Source: Agarilytica sp045430345
Lineage (GTDB): Bacteria > Pseudomonadota > Gammaproteobacteria > Pseudomonadales > Cellvibrionaceae
Length of the DNA: 64,000 bases
Assembly: GCA_045430345.1 (NCBI GenBank)
Contig: JAILXT010000001.1
Coordinates: 620,001 to 684,000 of the forward strand
Direction: 5' to 3'
The translations under genes were made by a program, and so were the position numbers. Within the stretch, counting starts at the first letter, position 1. Every line of letters starts with the position of its first letter. Below are positions 26,518-34,954 of the stretch, one piece after another. Under the pieces are notes generated by a model. That model saw only the letters and a program-made list of their open reading frames with translations, was not told where the DNA came from and searched no databases.

Positions 26518-26921
26518 TGTAACGAATACCGACAGTCATGTGATACCCGGTTCATGAAAAATCGCCAAGATAGTGATCTAGATCACATTGTTTTATGCGC
26601 CACATTTATTGTTTTACACGCAATTTAAAACTTGTTCATATTCCAGAAAAAAAAAGGGGTTTTTTATCTCTTTTTAGAGACGGCAGGTCGATTTGATCGA
26701 TTAGTGGTCAGTGCTTAATGTTGAGGGATAAAGCGTGTCGTCGCCCGTGGTAAAGAGGACGTTTTGCTCAATGAAATCCACCATAGATGGATCCGGGTCG
26801 GTTAAGCGTATTCCCTACATTTTTAACTGGGATACTTCCGAGCCTCGACTATAATAGTCACAGTGCTCCCATAAATAGCTCGGGGCATATATGGCCGACC
26901 ACAATCTTCTATGGGGTATCG
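26518..26921. other. Intergenic region before the CheX-like gene
   Basis: About 400 bases between the small minus-strand gene and the CheX-like gene. It holds the CRP-like palindrome at 26572-26587 and a run of A followed by GGGG and T near 26648-26667 that could form a weak hairpin. A frame on the plus strand is open from 26787, but its first 45 codons lack a ribosome site and do not look coding. Confidence 0.4.
26570..26589. promoter_or_regulatory. Candidate CRP/Vfr-type binding site
   Basis: AGTGA (26572-26576), six bases TCTAGA, then TCACA (26583-26587) match the CRP consensus TGTGA-N6-TCACA at nine of ten positions. The core from GTGATC to GATCAC is a perfect palindrome. It is about 120 bases upstream of the small minus-strand gene and 335 upstream of the CheX-like gene, so it more plausibly serves the former. 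FNR-type sites have a different core (TTGAT-N4-ATCAA). Confidence 0.55.
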
Positions 26922-27422
26922 ATGCAGACCAGCACCGCCGAGGCAGCACAATGCCTAGATACGAAGTTCATTACTCCCTTTTTGCATGGCGTGAAACAAG
27001 TCTGTAAAGACATGGTGGGTATAGAGCCGTTGGCGCAGTCACCGAAACCTTACACAAAGCCACTTCCCATAGGCGACGCGGCCAGCGTGATGCCAATGAA
27101 TAGTCCCATCCTTTCCGGCCAGCTTTGTATCTCATTCACAGAAGATGCGTTATTGGATGTTTCGCAGCGCTTACTTGGCGAAGTGTTAAATGGTATTGAC
27201 GAAGTTGCGCTTGATGTCGCTGGTGAGATAACCAATATGGTGACAGGTGTGGCAAAGGCTCGTTTGCAAGAAGCAGGTTATGATTTTGATTTACAACGCC
27301 CTGCGTCCTACTCGTCGGAGAGCTTTAGCGACCTTAAATTGGTTGGATCTCCGCGGATTGTTGTGCCGTATGAATTGCCTAAAGGCAAGCTATTCGTCGA
27401 CTTGGGTTTTATTCCTTCCTAG
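26922..27422 (+). CDS. CheX-family chemotaxis phosphatase-like protein
   Basis: The ATG at 26922 (MQTSTAEAAQ) behind ATGGGG gives 166 residues, matching the CheX/CheC family. It shows the CheX arrangement of a helix carrying the catalytic Glu and Asn (DVAGEITNMVTGVAKARL), followed by a short C-terminal strand region and KLFVDLGFIPS. CheX dimers dephosphorylate CheY-type receivers. Stand-alone CheX proteins without a chemotaxis cluster occur in many gammaproteobacteria and may adjust other response regulators. It ends 29 bases before the next gene. Confidence 0.85.
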   Translation: MQTSTAEAAQCLDTKFITPFLHGVKQVCKDMVGIEPLAQSPKPYTKPLPIGDAASVMPMNSPILSGQLCISFTEDALLDVSQRLLGEVLNGIDEVALDVAGEITNMVTGVAKARLQEAGYDFDLQRPASYSSESFSDLKLVGSPRIVVPYELPKGKLFVDLGFIPS

Positions 27423-27451
27423 CGTGGTTTACCAGCGTGGTTAGTTTTTTT

Positions 27452-28453
27452 ATGCGCCACTGCTGCGTGAGTGCTAGTCCTCGGTTTCCCTTTGTTGTTA
27501 GCTTGTTCCTCTTACTTTCACCCATTGCGCTGGCTCGACCTCTTGAAGACGAGGGTAAAGAAGCGCTCGCCCGTATTGAGGAAGAAAAAGTAGTCGAAGA
27601 TACTTTTCTGGATCGACAGCGGACTTTTGTGACAAACCAATTTGTTGACTTGAGCGACGCATTAGATCGGTTGATATCGCGTAAGGATAGCGGCGAGGAA
27701 AATAACAGCTATCTTGTACTTGATCTTGATAGCATATTCAGCGAGGGCGGCGAGAGAGAATTTAAAGCACGTATTCGCGCTAAAGCGGATCTTCCAAATA
27801 CAAAAAGCCGATATAAACTCATTTTTGAGTCCGATCCGGAAGACGACTTTTCCCCCCAGGGTAACGAGCTATCCGGGCAGGTTGGGAGTGAAAATATCGC
27901 CTCTGATCGCGCGATCGCGGGGGTTGAGTACACAAAAACACGTGCAAAGTACAAATGGCAACCGTCTATCGATGTGGGGGCGCGCTTCCAGTTTCCCATC
28001 GACTTATTTACACGTCTTAGGTTTACAAAGCTGACGGCTTTACCAAGAGCCTGGCGTATGGAAACACGCATAGATTTACCATATTACGCCCAGGAGGGCG
28101 CAAAACCGTCCGCAAGAGTAAGTGTTATCCGGGATCTATCGAAAAGCGTGTCGTTTAAGAGTGTGAGTCGTTATAAACATACACGTAAATTAGATCTGCA
28201 TGAGAGCTATCAGTCCTTCCAACTTAATCATTTTCTTAGCGAGGGGCGCGGCATGGAGTATAAGGTGGGTGGTTTTAGAACGAGTGAAGGAGAGGAGGGA
28301 AGAGAATACTTTATACAGTTGGCCTATAAGCAACGGGTGTATAGGGATTGGATGTATCTCGTGTTCGTCCCTCAGGTTAGTTATCCAGAGGTAGATGATT
28401 GGCACCCCAATTATGCGTTCGTGATGCAGATAGAAGCGATTTACAGTAAATGA
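27452..28453 (+). CDS. Predicted outer-membrane beta-barrel protein of unknown function
   Basis: From the ATG at 27452 the protein has 333 residues. It opens with MRHCC and a hydrophobic signal sequence ending near IALARP. An acidic helical segment follows (about 25-75), then regularly alternating beta-strand sequence such as RYKLIFES, IDVGARFQFPID, WRMETRIDLPYY, YFIQLAYKQRVYRDWMYLVFVPQ. This pattern suggests a 10-14 strand barrel. The last residues (IEAIYSK) do not end in Phe as classical porins do. An upstream GTG at 27437 is possible. No family recognised; it could be an operon partner of the CheX-like gene. Confidence 0.7.
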   Translation: MRHCCVSASPRFPFVVSLFLLLSPIALARPLEDEGKEALARIEEEKVVEDTFLDRQRTFVTNQFVDLSDALDRLISRKDSGEENNSYLVLDLDSIFSEGGEREFKARIRAKADLPNTKSRYKLIFESDPEDDFSPQGNELSGQVGSENIASDRAIAGVEYTKTRAKYKWQPSIDVGARFQFPIDLFTRLRFTKLTALPRAWRMETRIDLPYYAQEGAKPSARVSVIRDLSKSVSFKSVSRYKHTRKLDLHESYQSFQLNHFLSEGRGMEYKVGGFRTSEGEEGREYFIQLAYKQRVYRDWMYLVFVPQVSYPEVDDWHPNYAFVMQIEAIYSK

Positions 28454-28779
28454 TGTGCGTTCATATTCTTAACGATCATTTTAAACAGTTGAGGAAAAAC
28501 TATTATCGCTCGTCTATTTAGCAGGGTATGCACGTACCCTGTGTGGAACACCTTTAGTTTATCCTCCTGGGCCGTTGATTTAGTGGCCCATGCGGAAACG
28601 TAGTTCGTACATATCTATTAATAAGCGTTGTTAGATCAACCAAGCGGCGGTTCCCTATTGGAATTGCTGGGGCATCATTCACGCTTAAAAACGACCTATT
28701 TTTCCGCATGGCTCACGATCAACGGCATTTTTTTGCCCGTATTGTATTTGACTTAGTTCACCTTTATCCCTAAAGTTCG
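28454..28779. other. Leader region before the cobalamin riboswitch
   Basis: About 325 bases without a gene. A perfect inverted repeat at 28522-28541 is listed separately. The promoter of the cobalamin operon must lie here or slightly downstream, but I could not pick out convincing hexamers. Confidence 0.35.
28522..28541. repeat. Perfect inverted repeat after the barrel gene
   Basis: CAGGGTA (28522-28528) and TACCCTG (28535-28541) pair with a six-base loop about 70 bases past the barrel gene stop. No T tract follows, so it could be a transcript-end hairpin working with Rho, or an operator. Confidence 0.45.
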
Positions 28780-28940
28780 CGCTGCATTTGGTCTCTTGGC
28801 GCAGATTTCCTTCAGTTGAAGTTTGAGAAGCGAGAGTTAAATGGGAAGTTTGGTGAAAGACCAACGCTGCCCCCGCAACGGTAAGTTCTACTTTTAGTGT
28901 ATCTAAAATTACGAAGAACAAGTCCGATACCAGCCTAATG
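28780..28940 (+). promoter_or_regulatory. Cobalamin (AdoCbl-type) riboswitch
   Basis: The conserved core is directly readable: TTAAATGGGAAG then GGTGAAA (about 28838-28858), the B12-box-like CGCTGCCCCCGCAACGGTAAG (28865-28885, read as CTGCCCCCGCAAC), and the closing AAGTCCGATACCAGCC (28920-28935). These elements and their spacing define the class (Rfam Cobalamin). It ends about 130 bases before btuB, leaving room for an expression platform. It most likely shuts the whole downstream operon when adenosylcobalamin is plentiful. Exact ends are approximate. Confidence 0.95.
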
Positions 28941-29068
28941 TATGTTCGTTGATGGAGCGGAGGGCTGCCATCCAGGACTGATTCGTGGCCTTTCTCAAGC
29001 TCTCTCGTTTCTTCCTAGTGATGCCTCCCTCAATTGCTTAATGATTTACTAGCTATTGAGGCTGACAA

Positions 29069-30898
29069 ATGAAAAACTTTTTACCTTTAGCGTGCGCTTG
29101 CACGTCTCTGATATTTCCAATATACGCTAACGCCCAAGATAAATATGAGGAAGTTGTGGTCACCGCTACAATGACTGAAACCCCTATATTTGAAGTGTTG
29201 GGTTCTGCGAGCGTCGTTACAGCTCAGGATATCGCAATACATCAACCCTTAGATTTTAGTGATATTTTGGAATCACAAGTGGGGTTGGATGTGACGCGCA
29301 ACGGTGGCCGTATGTCCTCGACCAGCTTGTTCACACGGGGAACCAATAATGGCCACACATTAATTCTGATAAACGGCCAGCGTTTTAGCAGTGCGACCCT
29401 TGGAAGCACTCAATTTCAAATTGTTGATCCCGAACTCATCGAGCGCGTAGAAATTGTTCGCGGTTCTCGTTCTGCGATATACGGAAGTGATGCGATTGGC
29501 GGTGTCATGCAAATTTTCACTAAAAAACCGAGCGAAGATCCCGAAGGTTTTTTGACCATGGAAGGCGGTTCGCATAGTACTAGCCGTTTTTCAGCGGGAA
29601 TAAGTAATTCTTTCGATAAGGCTTCATTTTCTATTGCGTTATCGCATGAACAGTCTGATGGTATCGATAGCCAAATCGATGACTCTGATAAAAACGGAGA
29701 TGACGATGCTTATAAAGCGTCAAATGGCAATCTATTTTGGTCCTATGATGTATCGGAGGCGTTGTCGATAAAGGCGTCTCACCTAAACTCATATACGGAA
29801 AGCGACTACGATCTTTCTGGCTTTTTTGCTCGCGTAGATACATTGCCATACAGTATTAATAAAGTGCGTGTGAATAGCTTTGATGTGAACTATAAGCCTA
29901 GCGATGCGTATCAATCTCGCTTTTCTGTGGGGCATTCCGTAGATCATTCAGACTTAAGGGATAGAACTTACCGTGATGATCTTGCAACTATCATAGAAAC
30001 AAGTAGGGATAGTGTTTACTGGCAAAATGATATTCGTATAAATGAGTCTCTGCTAACAACGCTGGCGTTTGATTTTTTGGATGAAAAAGTCAGTGGAACA
30101 ACAAACTTTGCCGAAGACGCCCGAGATACTAAAGCCTTTATTGCGCAGTTACAGTGGAAACAGAGTGAATTCGATATCGTTGTCGGTGGTCGTCATGACG
30201 AGATGTCAGCTCATGGTGGTGAAACAACGGGAAATATCGCTGCCGGCTATAGTATCGGTGATAACTACCGTATTTATACTTCTTGGGCAGAAGGCTTTAA
30301 GCAGGCTTCAATTAATGATTTGTATTGGCCATTTGGTGGGAACCCTGAATTGGAGCCAGAAGAATCTGACGCGAGGGAGTTTGGCGTTAAAGCGAAGTTT
30401 GACAACATTTATTTCGATGTGAGTGTGTATAAAACAGATATAAAAAACCTAATAGAATGGACTCCCAATGAGGACTTTACTGTATGGTCGCCACAGAACG
30501 TAAATGAAGTCGAAATTGAAGGCGTAGAATTTTCAACTCAATATAAGCGCGAAACATGGTCAGTTGATGGGAGCGTCTCATATTCAAAAGCTGTTGACGC
30601 AGACACGGATTTGGATTTGATAAACCGCGCAAGACGTAAATTGACTTTAGGCGCTAGTAAAGAATTTGAAAAATTTACCGTGGGGGCTACATTCAAAGCT
30701 CAAGGCGAACGCACGCAAAGTAGTGGGCAGAATATTGGTGGTTATGGGGTCGTAGGCGCTTATGCGAGCTTTCAGCCAGAAGAACATTTGACGATTAAAC
30801 TGAAAATCAACAATCTTACCGATAAATCGTACTTACTTAATGAACGTTACAATGAGGATGGCATAAACGGTAGCGTTAAAGCCGTTTTCAAATTCTAA
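29069..30898 (+). CDS. btuB: TonB-dependent vitamin B12 receptor
   Basis: A 609-residue outer-membrane receptor with a signal peptide cut after ANA and a TonB box right after it (QDKYEEVVVTAT). The plug (about 30-150) has SVVTAQDIAIHQPLDFSDIL, SLFTRGTNNGHTLILINGQR and IERVEIVRGSRSAIYGSDAIGGV. The barrel ends in the Phe-terminated strand GSVKAVFKF. Size and motifs match BtuB. It is the first gene after a cobalamin riboswitch and leads an operon of corrinoid genes, so its substrate is almost certainly cobalamin or related corrinoids. cobO follows after 16 bases. Confidence 0.95.
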   Translation: MKNFLPLACACTSLIFPIYANAQDKYEEVVVTATMTETPIFEVLGSASVVTAQDIAIHQPLDFSDILESQVGLDVTRNGGRMSSTSLFTRGTNNGHTLILINGQRFSSATLGSTQFQIVDPELIERVEIVRGSRSAIYGSDAIGGVMQIFTKKPSEDPEGFLTMEGGSHSTSRFSAGISNSFDKASFSIALSHEQSDGIDSQIDDSDKNGDDDAYKASNGNLFWSYDVSEALSIKASHLNSYTESDYDLSGFFARVDTLPYSINKVRVNSFDVNYKPSDAYQSRFSVGHSVDHSDLRDRTYRDDLATIIETSRDSVYWQNDIRINESLLTTLAFDFLDEKVSGTTNFAEDARDTKAFIAQLQWKQSEFDIVVGGRHDEMSAHGGETTGNIAAGYSIGDNYRIYTSWAEGFKQASINDLYWPFGGNPELEPEESDAREFGVKAKFDNIYFDVSVYKTDIKNLIEWTPNEDFTVWSPQNVNEVEIEGVEFSTQYKRETWSVDGSVSYSKAVDADTDLDLINRARRKLTLGASKEFEKFTVGATFKAQGERTQSSGQNIGGYGVVGAYASFQPEEHLTIKLKINNLTDKSYLLNERYNEDGINGSVKAVFKF

Positions 30899-30914
30899 AT
30901 AAACGGGTAAAGCC

Positions 30915-31571
30915 ATGTCTGAATCAGAGCAAAACCAACAAGATGGTCAATCGAACAACAGTTCGAATAATGACAAAAAAGACCAAAAACACAAAACGGC
31001 CATGGAAAAGCAAAAGGCCAATGTTGACTCAAAAATTGAACAAGCCGCGACAGAGCGCGGCGTGTCAATTCTGTTAACCGGCAACGGAAAAGGGAAGTCC
31101 AGTTCTGCATTTGGCATGGTCATGCGTGCCTTGGGTTACGGTCATAAAATCGCTGTCATACAGTTTATTAAGGGCGAGCAGTTGTCGGGCGAAGAAATAT
31201 ATATTCGTGATCAGTGCCCGCAAGTGACCTTCTATCAAATGGGAACGGGGTTTACATGGAATACGCAGGATCGTTCAGGTGACATTGCGGCGGCAGAGAA
31301 AACATGGGCAGTTGTTGAGCCACTGTTAAAAGATGCAAGCTATGACTTAGTTGTACTCGATGAGCTGACGTATATGCTTGCCTACGATTACTTAAATGAA
31401 GATAGAGTGATTAACGCGATCTGTGATCGTCCGATTGAGCAGAGCGTGGTGGTTACCGGTCGTGGTGGTGGTGCGGCTTTACGCGATTGCATGGATACGG
31501 TGTCCGAATTAAAAGAAATAAAGCATGCGTTTAAATCGGGTATTAAAGCACGAAAGGGCGTCGATTATTGA
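30915..31571 (+). CDS. cobO: Cob(I)yrinic acid a,c-diamide adenosyltransferase
   Basis: A 218-residue CobA/CobO/BtuR-type corrinoid adenosyltransferase that attaches the 5'-deoxyadenosyl ligand. It has the P-loop ILLTGNGKGKSSSAFG (about 50-65) and IQFIKGEQLSGEE, MGTGFTWNT, and LVVLDELTYMLAYDYL, all signatures of the family. The first 45 residues are polar and Gln/Asn/Lys-rich, longer than usual. The stop overlaps the next start by one base. It is needed before CbiZ, cobQ and CobU can act on adenosylated substrates. Confidence 0.96.
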   Translation: MSESEQNQQDGQSNNSSNNDKKDQKHKTAMEKQKANVDSKIEQAATERGVSILLTGNGKGKSSSAFGMVMRALGYGHKIAVIQFIKGEQLSGEEIYIRDQCPQVTFYQMGTGFTWNTQDRSGDIAAAEKTWAVVEPLLKDASYDLVVLDELTYMLAYDYLNEDRVINAICDRPIEQSVVVTGRGGGAALRDCMDTVSELKEIKHAFKSGIKARKGVDY

Positions 31572-32344
31572 TGCGCTGGCAGCCTAGTGAGGCGCTTGAT
31601 GATCAATTTTATATTGATCCACTCGGTTGCCACATTTCTGTCTGTGGCCAGGCTGTCTCTGTATCTTTCAATACTTCGCGTTTATTTGTCAGTTCTTCGG
31701 TTCATAATGGTGGTACTGTTCAGGCGGATCATTATGTAAACCTACACGTTAGTGACGGTGGCTCGGTAGATGACGCTGGGCCAGATACTGCCTTTTCTCA
31801 TTTCAGTCAGTTACGGAAATTAGAGGGATCTGTTGTTGGGATGATGACTGCGGCCTCAATGAAATCAACTCGCATAACAACGGAATGTATTAACGGCGAG
31901 ACGCTGCTGGTGATATTAACCGCGGGCTTGGCAAACGCGCGTTGTGCCGGAGACGACGCGGAATATCGCGAACTCTACGATGCCTCGCCACAAAAGGTAG
32001 GTACGATTAATATTTTTGCCGCGTTTTCTGCGCCGATACATTCGGCGGCAATGATTGAAGCTCACGCTATTATTACAGAAATGAAATGTTCTGTTATGCA
32101 AGAGCGGGCCATACTTAGCCCAGTTTCTGGCAAGATCGCAACAGGGACCGGGACTGATGCGATCGCCATCGCGTCACCTAGTGTTGCCGATGAGGCTCAA
32201 TGCGTAAGGTTTATAGGAAAGCATACTGTGTTGGGTGAGCGGCTTGCACGTACGGTTCAGAAAGCACTATCGAGCAGCTTGGATTATTATACGCTCGATA
32301 GCACGGCGAAAACCGATAAAAATCGCATCTTAACCGAGTTTTAA
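31571..32344 (+). CDS. cbiZ: Adenosylcobinamide amidohydrolase
   Basis: A 257-residue CbiZ from the ATG at 31571. The family segments are visible: VVGMMTAASMKS, VILTAGLANARCAGDD, GTINIFAAFSAPIHSAAMIEAHAIITE and the Gly/Thr-rich SGKIATGTGTDAIAIASP. CbiZ cleaves the aminopropanol arm of adenosylcobinamide and, in some organisms, of adenosylpseudocobalamin, giving adenosylcobyric acid. That acid is re-armed by CbiB and completed by CobU, CobS and CobT, all encoded downstream. Its presence turns the operon into a corrinoid-remodelling pathway. The reading starts immediately at the cobO stop. Confidence 0.88.
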   Translation: MRWQPSEALDDQFYIDPLGCHISVCGQAVSVSFNTSRLFVSSSVHNGGTVQADHYVNLHVSDGGSVDDAGPDTAFSHFSQLRKLEGSVVGMMTAASMKSTRITTECINGETLLVILTAGLANARCAGDDAEYRELYDASPQKVGTINIFAAFSAPIHSAAMIEAHAIITEMKCSVMQERAILSPVSGKIATGTGTDAIAIASPSVADEAQCVRFIGKHTVLGERLARTVQKALSSSLDYYTLDSTAKTDKNRILTEF

Positions 32345-32373
32345 CTACTTCTTCGACACGTAAAATCTATCTC

Positions 32374-33909
32374 ATGAAGCACAATACGATCATGGTGCAA
32401 GGCACAACTTCCGACGCGGGTAAGAGTACGCTTGTCGCAGGTATTTGCCGAGTGTTGAAAAACCAAGGGTATCGTGTCGCACCATTTAAACCACAGAATA
32501 TGGCGTTAAACAGTGCCGTTACCACCGACGGTGGCGAGATTGGCCGTGCACAGGCCGTACAGGCCCAAGCCTGCAGTGTCGATGCTCATACAGATATGAA
32601 CCCCGTGCTGATAAAACCCTCCAGTGATACCGGGGCGCAGATTATCATTCAAGGTCACGTGAATCAGGATATGGATGCGAAAGCTTTCCATCTTTTTAAA
32701 AAGGAGGCGATGGCCGCGGTACGTGAGTCTCATGCACGTTTAAGTGATGCATATGAGGTCGTGGTTGTCGAAGGTGCAGGAAGCCCGGCGGAGATAAATT
32801 TACGCGAAGGCGACATTGCCAATATGGGGTTTGCAGAAGCGGTGGATTGCCCAGTGATTTTAGTCGCTGATATTGATAAGGGGGGTGTGTTTGCGCATTT
32901 AGTTGGGACGCTTGCGCTGCTTTCTGAGACTGAACAGCAGCGTGTTGTTGGCTTTGTGATTAACAAATTTCGGGGAGATATTGATCTACTAACCCCTGGG
33001 CTTGAATGGCTGGAAGCACGAACAGGAAAGCCCGTGTTAGGCGTGCTGCCTTATTTGCACGAATTTTATTTGGAAGCAGAAGACGCAATTGATGTTCAAC
33101 AAGTGCGACAGGGGAGCGACGCCTCTTCGCAGGCATTTTTAAATGTAGTGGTGCCGGTTTTTCCTCGGATCAGCAACCATACTGATTTTGATGCTTTAAG
33201 GCATCATCCCGATGTAAACCTTACCTATGTTGGTGCGGGCCAGACAGCACCAGCTTGTGATTTGTTGGTGTTACCTGGCAGTAAAAACGTGAGTGATGAT
33301 CTGCAGTGGTTTATCGAAAATGGCTGGGGCGGATATATTGATCGTCATTTACGGTATGGAGGAAAAGTCATCGGGATTTGTGGGGGATTTCAAATGTTAG
33401 GTCAGTCCATTAGCGACCCCTATGGTGTTGAACAACCCTCATCGATTGAAGGGGGCATTGTTGAAGGTCTTGGCTATTTGCCTATTTCAACCTCCTTTGA
33501 AAAGGATAAAACATTACAAAAAAAATCGGGTGAATTTCGTTTAGGCGAAAGTGTCGGGCAAGTGTCTGGTTACGAAATTCATCATGGTATCACGCAGTAT
33601 CGACAAGTCGATGATGCTGGCAAAACGTGCGGGAACGCGATGACGTATTCCGATAAAAGCAATGATGGCGTGATCAGCGAGGATAATCAAATTTTCGGTT
33701 GTTACCTACACGGCCTTTTTGATGACCCTTCCGCATGCCGCCTGATATTGGAGTGGGCTGGATTAAATGCGTCTTCAGCAATGAAGTCGGTGGATATGCA
33801 TCATTTACAAGAAACGCAAATAGAGCGCTTGGCTAAAAGCGTTGAAGCGCATCTTGATTTTGAAAAAATTCATAAGATGTTCAACAACAACGAAGCCGTG
33901 ATAGGTTGA
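32374..33909 (+). CDS. cobQ: Cobyric acid synthase (glutamine-hydrolysing)
   Basis: A 511-residue CobQ/CbiP that amidates adenosylcobyrinic acid a,c-diamide to cobyric acid. Residues 4-230 are a dethiobiotin-synthetase-like ATPase domain with MVQGTTSDAGKSTL and RVAPFKPQNMALNSAV. Residues 250-440 are a class I glutamine amidotransferase with LLVLPGSKNVSDDL and the nucleophile loop GKVIGICGGFQMLG; the catalytic His is in CYLHGLFDD. It is the only corrin-side amidation enzyme here, which suggests it handles partly processed corrinoids or works with genes elsewhere. Confidence 0.97.
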   Translation: MKHNTIMVQGTTSDAGKSTLVAGICRVLKNQGYRVAPFKPQNMALNSAVTTDGGEIGRAQAVQAQACSVDAHTDMNPVLIKPSSDTGAQIIIQGHVNQDMDAKAFHLFKKEAMAAVRESHARLSDAYEVVVVEGAGSPAEINLREGDIANMGFAEAVDCPVILVADIDKGGVFAHLVGTLALLSETEQQRVVGFVINKFRGDIDLLTPGLEWLEARTGKPVLGVLPYLHEFYLEAEDAIDVQQVRQGSDASSQAFLNVVVPVFPRISNHTDFDALRHHPDVNLTYVGAGQTAPACDLLVLPGSKNVSDDLQWFIENGWGGYIDRHLRYGGKVIGICGGFQMLGQSISDPYGVEQPSSIEGGIVEGLGYLPISTSFEKDKTLQKKSGEFRLGESVGQVSGYEIHHGITQYRQVDDAGKTCGNAMTYSDKSNDGVISEDNQIFGCYLHGLFDDPSACRLILEWAGLNASSAMKSVDMHHLQETQIERLAKSVEAHLDFEKIHKMFNNNEAVIG

Positions 33910-33919
33910 CGCTCAGCAC

Positions 33920-34954
33920 ATGATTCTATCTCACCACCAAATTGCGCACTCTTGGCATCGTATTCGATGGGGACTGCTTTTGGTATCCGCCTTGATTGTG
34001 ATTATCTCGCTTGGATTTGGTGCGGTTACTATTGATCTCACTGAGGTATTTTCATTTTTGGTGGGTGGTTCGAATGGTCAAACTGAAATGATAATTGGTC
34101 AGTTGCGTTTGCCGAGGGCGTTACTCGCATTGTGTGTGGGCGCACTCCTGGCCTGCTGTGGCGCCGTGACGCAGGGTTTATTTCGTAATCCTTTGGCAGA
34201 CCCTTCGTTAATCGGCGTTAGTGCGGGAGCCGCGGCTGGCGCTAGTTTAGTGATTGTGTTGCTCGACGCCTATCAGTGGTCGTGGGTTGGGTTGTCACTG
34301 GTTTCTTTCGGTGCATTTGCGGGCGGTATGATCGCTGTGGTGTTCGTGTACCGGATTGCGACTGGGCCAACGGGCACTTCCGTCGCGACAATGTTGCTGG
34401 CGGGGATTGCGGTGACGTTTTTGGCTGGCAGTATTTCCAGTGTTTTTGAATTTGTTGCCGACAATGAAATGTTACGTAGAATTAGCCTGTGGCGCATGGG
34501 CGGGCTTGAAGCCGCGGATTATTCACGCGTATTTATCATTGCTACTGTGTGTGCCGTAATTTTGATTGTGTTGCCGGCCCAGTACAAGGCACTCAACGCC
34601 ATGTTGTTGGGTGAGTCTGAAGCGCGACACCTGGGCATTCACGTAGACAAAGTAAAACGAAATATTGTCGTCATCGTGGCGGCCGGCGTGGGTGTTTCTG
34701 TAGCTTTAGCGGGCACCATTTCTTTTATTGGTTTGGTTGTACCGCATATGGTACGTTTTTTTGTTGGGCCAAATCATCGATACCTGATTCCCATTAGCGC
34801 CTGTTTGGGTGGCGTGTTATTGGTTGTCGCAGACGCCTTTTCTCGCACGATTATCGCACCGACGGAATTGCCGGTAGGTTTAGTGACGGCGTTTATCGGC
34901 GCGCCGGTATTTATTTCGTTGCTACGTCAGCGGCATCGTTATGGGATGCAATGA
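33920..34954 (+). CDS. btuC: Vitamin B12 ABC transporter permease BtuC
   Basis: A 344-residue inner-membrane permease of the FecCD/BtuC family with about ten transmembrane helices. Conserved segments include LRLPRALLALCVGALLACCGAVTQGLFRNPLADPSLIGVSAGAA-like (within residues 60-105), LGIHVDKVKRNIV (the coupling loop touching BtuD), and IGLVVPHMVRFFVGPNHRYLIP. It lies between cobQ and the ATPase gene; the periplasmic binding protein btuF ends the same operon 6 kb further on. Substrate assigned by this context. Confidence 0.92.
   Translation: MILSHHQIAHSWHRIRWGLLLVSALIVIISLGFGAVTIDLTEVFSFLVGGSNGQTEMIIGQLRLPRALLALCVGALLACCGAVTQGLFRNPLADPSLIGVSAGAAAGASLVIVLLDAYQWSWVGLSLVSFGAFAGGMIAVVFVYRIATGPTGTSVATMLLAGIAVTFLAGSISSVFEFVADNEMLRRISLWRMGGLEAADYSRVFIIATVCAVILIVLPAQYKALNAMLLGESEARHLGIHVDKVKRNIVVIVAAGVGVSVALAGTISFIGLVVPHMVRFFVGPNHRYLIPISACLGGVLLVVADAFSRTIIAPTELPVGLVTAFIGAPVFISLLRQRHRYGMQ

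Noticed and set aside
26787..26921. N-terminal extension of the CheX-like protein
   Set aside because: The 45 added residues have no coding character or ribosome site; the ATG at 26922 gives the family length.
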